NCBI RefSeq assembly: GCF_000177235.2
Contig: NC_014829.1
Span: 2,666,001 to 2,730,000, forward strand
DNA length: 64,000 nt
DNA from: Evansella cellulosilytica DSM 2522
GTDB lineage: Bacteria > Bacillota > Bacilli > Bacillales > Salisediminibacteriaceae
Reading direction: 5' to 3'
In this document: one piece after another, positions 57,491 through 64,000 of the stretch
Layout of the letters: every line of letters starts with the position of its first letter
How positions within the stretch are numbered: the stretch's first letter is position 1
Translations under genes and position numbers: made by a program
The notes under the pieces: generated by a model
Seen by the model: the letters and a program-made list of their open reading frames with translations, nothing else
What the model was told of the DNA's origin: nothing
Database searches by the model: none

Positions 57491-58840
57491 TTACATAAAT
57501 GGAAGCTTAAATCCACCCTTTTTCTTCCCTTTACCTTTTTGCATACCAGCCATTTGTTTCATCATTTTTTTCATTTCTCCAAATTGCTTTATTAGTCGGT
57601 TAACCTCCTGAATTGAGGTACCACTTCCTTTTGCAATTCTTCTACGACGGCTAGCATTCAAAATAGATGGATCTTCTTTCTCAGCTTTTGTCATCGATTG
57701 TACTATTGCTTCAATATGACCAAGCTGCTTATCATCTACTTGGATATTTTTAAGACCTTTCATTTTGCCTGCACCTGGCATCATACTTAAAATTTCATCA
57801 AGTGGCCCCATACTTTTCACTTGATTTAACTGTTCTAGAAAATCATCGAAAGTTATATCATTTGAAAGCATTTTCTTTTCTAATTCTCTGGCCTTCTTCT
57901 CATCAACATTTGTTTGTGCTTTTTCAATAAGGGTTAAAACATCACCCATACCTAAAATACGTGACGCCATTCGGTCAGGATGGAAAGGCTCTAATGCATC
58001 TACTTTTTCACCCATCCCAGCAAATTTAATAGGTGTATCAGTGACAGATCTAATCGATAACGCTGCACCACCTCTTGTATCACCGTCTAGCTTCGTTAAA
58101 ACGACACCTGTAATACCTAGACGCTCGTTAAAGCTTTCTGCAACATTAACAGCATCCTGCCCAGTCATAGCATCAACTACGAGGAGTATCTCATCTGGAG
58201 ATGTTAAAGCTTTTATTTCCTCAAGTTCTCCCATGAGTTCTTCGTCCACATGTAAACGGCCAGCAGTATCAATTAGGACATAATCATGATGTTCTTCCTT
58301 TGCCTTTTCCATTGCATTTTTAGCAATTTCTACTGGACTCACTTGATCACCCATTGAAAAAACTGGCATATCTAACTGTTTCCCTAACGTCTCTAATTGC
58401 TTAATTGCAGCTGGTCGATAAATATCTGCAGCAACCATTAACGGTTTTCGATTATGCTTTTTTCTCAAATGATTCGCAAGTTTACCAGTTGTCGTTGTTT
58501 TACCTGCACCTTGTAAGCCGACCATCATAACAACTGTCGGTGGCTTTGATGCCACTGCAATCTTACTTTGTTCTCCACCCATGAGAGATGTTAGTTCTTC
58601 ATTAACAACTTTTATTACTTGTTGTCCTGGTGTTAAGCTTTCTAGAACCTCTTGACCGACGGCTCTTTCCTTCACACTTGAAATAAACTGTTTAACTACT
58701 TTGAAGTTTACGTCCGCCTCTAGTAACGCTAGACGAACTTCACGCATCATTTCTTTTACATCTGCCTCGGAGACTTTTCCTTTACCACGGATTTTGTTCA
58801 ATGTCCCTTGCAGACGCTCGGCTAATCCTTCAAATGCCAT
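57491..58840 (-). CDS. ffh: Signal recognition particle protein Ffh
   Basis: Ffh (SRP54) binds signal sequences and 4.5S/6S-type SRP RNA. The NG domain has P loop GLQGAGKT (108-115), DTAGRLHVD and TKLDGDTRGG. The Met-rich M domain starts near residue 325 and ends KKGGFKLPFM. The length of 449 residues is normal. It is translated after ylxM. Confidence 0.97.
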   Translation of the reverse strand: MAFEGLAERLQGTLNKIRGKGKVSEADVKEMMREVRLALLEADVNFKVVKQFISSVKERAVGQEVLESLTPGQQVIKVVNEELTSLMGGEQSKIAVASKPPTVVMMVGLQGAGKTTTTGKLANHLRKKHNRKPLMVAADIYRPAAIKQLETLGKQLDMPVFSMGDQVSPVEIAKNAMEKAKEEHHDYVLIDTAGRLHVDEELMGELEEIKALTSPDEILLVVDAMTGQDAVNVAESFNERLGITGVVLTKLDGDTRGGAALSIRSVTDTPIKFAGMGEKVDALEPFHPDRMASRILGMGDVLTLIEKAQTNVDEKKARELEKKMLSNDITFDDFLEQLNQVKSMGPLDEILSMMPGAGKMKGLKNIQVDDKQLGHIEAIVQSMTKAEKEDPSILNASRRRRIAKGSGTSIQEVNRLIKQFGEMKKMMKQMAGMQKGKGKKKGGFKLPFM

Positions 58841-58853
58841 TCACCTTTGCCCC

Positions 58854-59192
58854 CTATTCCAGTTTCTCGAGAGATTCGACAATCTCGATCATCGTATCGG
58901 GACTCCCGTTTTCTTTTACTAATATCTTTAAGTTATTTAATAGCTCTTTCCGCTCTTGATAGCGCTGTAAAAGCATCAATTTTGTTTCATATTCCTCTAA
59001 CAAAGATTCTGTACGTTTTATATTATCATAAACGGCTTGACGACTAACCTCAAATTGGTCTGCAATTTCACCTAACGACAAATCATCTAAATAATACATC
59101 GTCATATAGTGATTTTGCTTATCCGTTAATAACACTTGGTAAAAATCGTACAAATAGTTCATGCGGATTGTTTTTTCAATCAACAATTCCAC
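58854..59192 (-). CDS. ylxM: YlxM family helix-turn-helix protein (SRP-associated)
   Basis: This is a 112-residue sigma-70 region-4-like protein ([21 protein letters not shown]) that modulates SRP in streptococci and sits upstream of ffh in Bacilli. The start is uncertain: GTG at 59192 overlaps the AAGGCGG site, and TTG codons at 59186 or 59183 are better spaced; the latter gives an N-terminus like the B. subtilis protein. Confidence 0.9.
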   Translation of the reverse strand: MELLIEKTIRMNYLYDFYQVLLTDKQNHYMTMYYLDDLSLGEIADQFEVSRQAVYDNIKRTESLLEEYETKLMLLQRYQERKELLNNLKILVKENGSPDTMIEIVESLEKLE

Positions 59193-59227
59193 CGCCTTTG
59201 TTAAGGTTTTTTACTTTACACTAAATA

Positions 59228-59257
59228 ATGATACTAGAACGAGAACAACTATGTCAA
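59228..59257 (-). promoter_or_regulatory. Sigma-A promoter of ylxM-ffh
   Basis: A consensus TTGACA is followed after 18 bp by TATCAT, 36-65 bp upstream of ylxM and just past the ftsY stop. It would drive ylxM and ffh independently of smc-ftsY. Confidence 0.65.
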
Positions 59258-59264
59258 GGGAATA

Positions 59265-60263
59265 CTATTCCTCAGCTAGTTCTTCAGACTTCTCTAGCAC
59301 CTCCGCAAACAAACCATGTACATATTGGTCTGCCTGAAACTCTTGTAAATCATCCATTCCCTCTCCTAAGCCAACAAACTTCACTGGGATATCTAGCTCA
59401 TGGCGGATTGCTAGGACTATTCCTCCCTTTGCAGTGCCATCTAGCTTTGTTAATACTATCCCTGATACATCAGTTGCTTTTCCAAAAGTTTTTGCCTGAC
59501 TCATTGCATTTTGTCCAGTTGTTGCATCTAATACTAATAATACTTCGTGTGGTGCATCTGGTATCTCTCTAGTAATCACTCTTTTCACTTTCTCTAACTC
59601 ATTCATCAAATTAACTTTATTTTGCAATCTTCCAGCTGTATCACAAAGGAGAACATCTGCTTCTCTTGATTTTGCCGATTGAATGGCATCATACATCACT
59701 GCAGCTGGATCTGATCCTTCATGCTGTTTTATAACATCCACTCCAACACGTTCTCCCCAAACCTCTAGCTGCTCAATTGCCCCTGCACGAAAAGTATCTC
59801 CAGCAGCTAATAAGACTTTTTTTCCTTCTTGCTTAAACTTGTTTGCTAACTTCCCGATCGTTGTCGTCTTCCCAACTCCATTTACACCGACAAACAGTAT
59901 GACTGTTAAACCATTATCTTGCATATTAAGCTTTGTTTCTTCCTCAGACTTTTGCAATAACTCCGCAAGCTTTTCAGAAATAAGTGGTTGTATATCAACT
60001 GCATCGCTAATTTTTCTTGATTTCGCCTCGTCTTTTAGTTCATCAATTAAGTCCATTACCGTATGGACGCCAACATCAGCAGATATTAAAATATCTTCTA
60101 GTTCCTCAAAAAATTCCTCATCTACTTTTCGGTAATTTTTTACGAGATCATTCATTTTTCCAACGAAAGAATCTCTTGTTTTTGTTAAGCCATCTTTAAA
60201 TTTTTCTGTTACGCTCTCTGTTTGACCAGTAATTTTTTCTTTTAGTTTCTTAAAAAAACTCAT
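59265..60263 (-). CDS. ftsY: SRP receptor FtsY
   Basis: FtsY docks the SRP-ribosome complex at the membrane. The 332-residue protein has a short charged N-terminal region, an N domain and a G domain with GVNGVGKT (126-133), DTAGRLQNK and TKLDGTAKGG. The ATG at 60261-60263 follows GGAGG; an in-frame extension of six residues upstream is rejected. It follows smc by 32 bp. Confidence 0.97.
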   Translation of the reverse strand: MSFFKKLKEKITGQTESVTEKFKDGLTKTRDSFVGKMNDLVKNYRKVDEEFFEELEDILISADVGVHTVMDLIDELKDEAKSRKISDAVDIQPLISEKLAELLQKSEEETKLNMQDNGLTVILFVGVNGVGKTTTIGKLANKFKQEGKKVLLAAGDTFRAGAIEQLEVWGERVGVDVIKQHEGSDPAAVMYDAIQSAKSREADVLLCDTAGRLQNKVNLMNELEKVKRVITREIPDAPHEVLLVLDATTGQNAMSQAKTFGKATDVSGIVLTKLDGTAKGGIVLAIRHELDIPVKFVGLGEGMDDLQEFQADQYVHGLFAEVLEKSEELAEE

Positions 60264-60295
60264 CGTTAACGCCTCCAACAATTGTGTACTTCTTT

Positions 60296-63200
60296 CTATT
60301 TCACACCAACCAACGCTTTACTTTCTTCAAGCTTTACAGACATCATAGTTGATACACCTGATTCTTGCATCGTTACCCCATATAGAACATCCGCTTCTTC
60401 CATCGTTCCTTTTCTATGAGTGACGACGATAAATTGTGTTTCATGACTAAAATCTTTTAAATACTGTGCAAATCTAACAACATTTGCATCATCTAATGCT
60501 GCCTCCACTTCATCTAACACACAGAAAGGAACTGGACGCACTTTTAGAATTGCAAATAGTAAAGCAATTGCTGTAAGTGCACGTTCACCGCCGGATAATA
60601 AAGCTAAATGCTGAAGTTTTTTACCAGGTGGTTGAGCCACTATTTCTACACCAGTATTTAATAAATCCTCAGGGTCCGTTAACCGCAAGTCAGCTTGTCC
60701 ACCCCCGAACAGCTCTTTAAATACTACATGGAAGTGGCTTTGTATTTGATCAAAGCATTCCTTAAATCGCTTTGTCATTTCTTCATCCATTTCTGTAATA
60801 ACTTGGTGTAAAGTGGCTTTTGCATCTTCTAAGTCTTCTTTCTGTTCTAGTAAAAACTCATATCGTTCTTTTACACGATCATATTCTTCAATTGCACCAA
60901 CATTTACATTACCTAGCTCCTCAATTGCTAACTTAATCAATTTCACCTTTTTACGAGCATCATCTAAATCTACAGTTAGTGGATATTCTCCTTTTGCTGC
61001 TTCATATGAAATCTCATATTCACCTTGAAGTTTGCTAAGTCGGTTGTCTAAATCAACATCAAGACGGTTCACCCTAACCTCTGTTTCATGTAATGTGCTA
61101 GATACAAACCTCAATTGTCGTTTATGCTCTTTTAACTCTCTCTCAGCATCATCATGCTCTTGCTGTAATGACAAGCGATCAGACCTACGTCTAGAAATTA
61201 ATTCAATTGTTCTATCCTTTTCAATTCTCCGCTTTTCAATTACTTCTTCTAACGAATCAGCACTTTCTGATTGTGTTGATAAATCCCTCTCTAATGCATG
61301 AAATTCATTTTCTTTAAGCGAAAGTGATTGTACGATATTTTCTAGCGATTTCTGTATACGAGTATACATTTCCAGTGCATAATTTAACTGTTCTTCTTCT
61401 TTCGCTAAATTAATCTTCGTATTTGTAATTGTTGTACTTAGCGTTTCTTTCGAAGCTTTTGCTTTTTCCTGCTCAGTAGATAAATAGTCAATTTCCTTAT
61501 TTAGCGTTGAAATTTTCTCATCACATTGTATAATCGCGCTTCTCAACTGCGAAATTCGCTCTTGCTTTTCTTTTACATCTTCTTCAAAATCATTCTTTTC
61601 TAAGTCATACAACTTTAAACGTTCATTAATTGTTTCTTCAGAAAGCTCTAATTCCTTAAAACGAGATTTTTTTTCTTGTTCTTTTTCCCGAAGTTCTTCT
61701 CCTTGCTCTTGTAGCTCCTTCATCTCAAGCTGAATTGAAGATAACTTTTGTTTTAAATGACTTACATCCTTTTGTAGCTTCATTGCTTCATTATCTAACT
61801 GTTCTAGCTTAGACGATACTCTTTCCAGCTCTTGCTGTCTTCCTAAAATTTGACTTTGCTTTTGTTTAATACTTCCTCCAGTCATCGCACCACCAGGATT
61901 AATGACATCCCCTTCTAAAGTTACTATTCGAAATCGAAACCTAACTGCGCGAGCAATGTTATTTGCTGACTTAATATCTTTTGCTACAATAATATTACCA
62001 AGTAAATGTGACACTATATTTTCATATTCAGTTTCATACTGAACGAGTTCCTTCGCAACACCTACAAAACCCTGCTGTTGTTGAGCTTCAATTACGTCCT
62101 GACCTTGTATATGGCGAGGTTTAATAACAGTCATTGGTAAAAAGGTTGCTCTCCCTAATTTCCTTTGCTTCAAAAATTGAATAGCACTTCTACCAGTTGC
62201 TTCATCCTCTACAACCACATGCTGCTGAGCAGGCCCTAAAGCTATATCAATAGCTGTTTGAAACTCTTTAGAAACATCAATTAACTCAGCTACTGCTCCT
62301 TTAATACCTTTAAATTGTCGATCACGTTCTTTTAAAATTTCCTTTACTCCAAGGAAAAAACCAGAATAATCATTTTGCATTTCTTCTAATACTTCTTTAC
62401 GTGATTTTAACTGTTGCACATGGCGAAATGCTTCATATAAAAAGTTTTCCTTCTTTTCATACTCTCTTTCAGTTTCACCATATTGCTGCTTTTTCAATTG
62501 AAAAGCATTAATTTTCTCTTCTATCACCGATTTTTCTGTTTTCCATTCCTGCTGTGCTTCTTGAAGTTTAACCCTTATTTGTTCACGTTTTGTTAGAAGC
62601 TCTTGATTGTCCTTGTCCATTCTCTCTTGTTTATTTTCTTGCTTCGATAACTGTTCTTCTAAATACCGTATCTCATTCTTTTGAGACGCTTTTTCATTCA
62701 ACCATTCTATGTAATCCGCCTTTAGTTGCTCTAAGCGTTCCACGGTATTTTGCTCTAATAGTGTCATTTCTTTCTCTTGTTGTACCAAAAGCTCTTTTGT
62801 ACGTTTAACTTTATCTTTATTTGTATTTACTTCGTGTTCATATTTCACTACTTCTTTAGATATCGATTCTTTTTGACTTTTTAGCTCAGACATCTCTTCG
62901 ATAAACTGTTCACGATGCTGTGCAAAGTTTTTCTTACGCTCTTTCCAAACTTCTTTTTGCCCTTCTTGCTTTTCTAGTTCTTCACTCGTTTTTAAAAGAA
63001 GATCTTGTAATTCATTAATAGAATTGTCTAACGTTTGCATATCTGTCCGTAAACGCTCAATTTTAGCCTCATATTGCTTAACAGTAGCTTGTGAACTAGC
63101 TTCCTTGTCCTGCAGATCCTCAAGCTGTTTTTTCTCTACATCCCACTTCGTATGCATTTCCTCAATTTCTTTTACAAGTACACCAACCTCAAAGTCTTTC

Positions 63201-63871
63201 AGCTCTGCTTTTTTTTCTAAGTACTCTTTTGCAATAGAGGATTGCTCCTTTAGTGGTTCTACCTGCCCTTCTAGTTCGTAAATAATATCCTTGACACGAT
63301 TTAAGTTTTCCTGTGTGTCATTAAGTTTTTTTTCGGACTTCACTTTTCTATTTTTATATTTCAATACACCAGCAGCTTCTTCAAAAATCATGCGGCGCTC
63401 TTCTGACTTACTACTTAAAATTTCCTCTACTCTACCTTGTCCGATGATAGAAAAAGCTTCTTTTCCTAATCCGGAATCCATAAATAAATCAACAATATCT
63501 TTTAACCTACAAGGCTGTTTATTTATTAAATATTCGCTATCTCCAGAACGATAAACTCTTCTAGTAACAGCTACTTCACTATAATCAATCGCTAAATGCT
63601 GGTCTTCATTATCTAATACAAGTGTGATTTCAGCCATATTTAATGGCTTCCTACTATCACTTCCTGAGAAAATAACATCCTCCATTTTTGCACCACGTAA
63701 ATTTTTAGCAGATTGTTCTCCTAACACCCACCGTATTGCATCAGATATATTACTTTTTCCACTTCCATTAGGACCAACAACAGCAGTTACACCTTTTACA
63801 AAATCGATTGATAATCTTTCTGCAAAAGATTTAAAGCCAACGAGGTCTAGTCGTTTAAGGAACAATGTCAT
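60296..63871 (-). CDS. smc: Chromosome condensation and segregation protein Smc
   Basis: Smc, with ScpA and ScpB, organises and separates the chromosome. The 1191-residue protein has Walker A GPNGSGKS at 33-40, two long coiled coils flanking a hinge around residues 510-670 (Gly-rich PGGAMTGGSI), and the ABC signature LLSGGERALTAIALLFAIL with Walker B CVLDEVEAALDDANV near the C-terminus. The upstream 129 bp to the window end hold no gene start. Confidence 0.98.
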   Translation of the reverse strand: MTLFLKRLDLVGFKSFAERLSIDFVKGVTAVVGPNGSGKSNISDAIRWVLGEQSAKNLRGAKMEDVIFSGSDSRKPLNMAEITLVLDNEDQHLAIDYSEVAVTRRVYRSGDSEYLINKQPCRLKDIVDLFMDSGLGKEAFSIIGQGRVEEILSSKSEERRMIFEEAAGVLKYKNRKVKSEKKLNDTQENLNRVKDIIYELEGQVEPLKEQSSIAKEYLEKKAELKDFEVGVLVKEIEEMHTKWDVEKKQLEDLQDKEASSQATVKQYEAKIERLRTDMQTLDNSINELQDLLLKTSEELEKQEGQKEVWKERKKNFAQHREQFIEEMSELKSQKESISKEVVKYEHEVNTNKDKVKRTKELLVQQEKEMTLLEQNTVERLEQLKADYIEWLNEKASQKNEIRYLEEQLSKQENKQERMDKDNQELLTKREQIRVKLQEAQQEWKTEKSVIEEKINAFQLKKQQYGETEREYEKKENFLYEAFRHVQQLKSRKEVLEEMQNDYSGFFLGVKEILKERDRQFKGIKGAVAELIDVSKEFQTAIDIALGPAQQHVVVEDEATGRSAIQFLKQRKLGRATFLPMTVIKPRHIQGQDVIEAQQQQGFVGVAKELVQYETEYENIVSHLLGNIIVAKDIKSANNIARAVRFRFRIVTLEGDVINPGGAMTGGSIKQKQSQILGRQQELERVSSKLEQLDNEAMKLQKDVSHLKQKLSSIQLEMKELQEQGEELREKEQEKKSRFKELELSEETINERLKLYDLEKNDFEEDVKEKQERISQLRSAIIQCDEKISTLNKEIDYLSTEQEKAKASKETLSTTITNTKINLAKEEEQLNYALEMYTRIQKSLENIVQSLSLKENEFHALERDLSTQSESADSLEEVIEKRRIEKDRTIELISRRRSDRLSLQQEHDDAERELKEHKRQLRFVSSTLHETEVRVNRLDVDLDNRLSKLQGEYEISYEAAKGEYPLTVDLDDARKKVKLIKLAIEELGNVNVGAIEEYDRVKERYEFLLEQKEDLEDAKATLHQVITEMDEEMTKRFKECFDQIQSHFHVVFKELFGGGQADLRLTDPEDLLNTGVEIVAQPPGKKLQHLALLSGGERALTAIALLFAILKVRPVPFCVLDEVEAALDDANVVRFAQYLKDFSHETQFIVVTHRKGTMEEADVLYGVTMQESGVSTMMSVKLEESKALVGVK

Positions 63872-64000
63872 TCACCTCTAACTAAATTTATAAAAAATGA
63901 ATCGTATATTAACTTATTTATTTTACCATAAACAAGATGATCTCATAACCTTGAAAGTTAATATAGAGTGGAGTTTTTATATTAGAATGGTACAATAATA

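Overview
The window is a densely packed stretch of a low-GC Bacillaceae chromosome (Bacillus in the broad sense). Every gene I accept lies on the minus strand. The gene order closely follows the Bacillus subtilis smc-ftsY-ffh ... proS segment. Genus or species cannot be fixed from sequence alone; an alkaliphilic or salt-tolerant Bacillus relative is only a guess.

Read in the direction of transcription (high to low coordinates):
(1) 63.9-54.6 kb: chromosome organisation, protein targeting and translation (smc, ftsY, ylxM, ffh, rpsP, khpA, ylqD, rimM, trmD, rplS).
(2) 54.6-53.75 kb: a gene-free interval of about 870 bp holding a 52-bp tandem repeat array and two related hairpins.
(3) 53.75-49.5 kb: lepB, rbgA, rnhB, a FliK-like gene, a stand-alone FlhB C-terminal-domain gene and a small acidic orphan.
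(4) 49.3-46.1 kb: sucC, sucD, dprA.
(5) 45.9-38.7 kb: topA, trmFO, xerC, hslV, hslU, codY.
(6) 38.3-8.5 kb: one very long flagellar and chemotaxis (fla/che) operon running flgB to swrB. It encodes rod, hook, MS-ring, C-ring, export gate and ATPase, the chemotaxis signalling core and sigma-D.
(7) 8.4-1 kb: rpsB, tsf, pyrH, frr, uppS, cdsA, dxr, rseP, and the 5' part of proS, which runs off the window at base 1.

The fla/che operon is complete compared with the B. subtilis layout. It has four extra or less-studied genes: a TIGR02530-like gene between flgD and flgE, an 81-residue membrane protein between cheD and sigD, a FapA/DUF342 gene after sigD, and a 109-residue Gln/Lys-rich protein before swrB. 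Many neighbours overlap by 1-8 bases (TAATG, ATGA, GTGA and 8-bp overlaps), which suggests translational coupling. Good sigma-A-type promoters can be read for rpsB, topA, rpsP, ylxM-ffh and rplS, and a weaker one upstream of flgB. Strong intrinsic terminators follow rpsB, tsf, frr and codY.

I did not find an obviously new defence, metabolic or mobile system. The most interesting unexplained items are the exact 52-bp tandem array between lepB and rplS, a family of three GACTCA-armed hairpins, a sigma-D-like promoter on the antisense strand between fliF and fliE, and the small uncharacterised proteins embedded in the motility operon.
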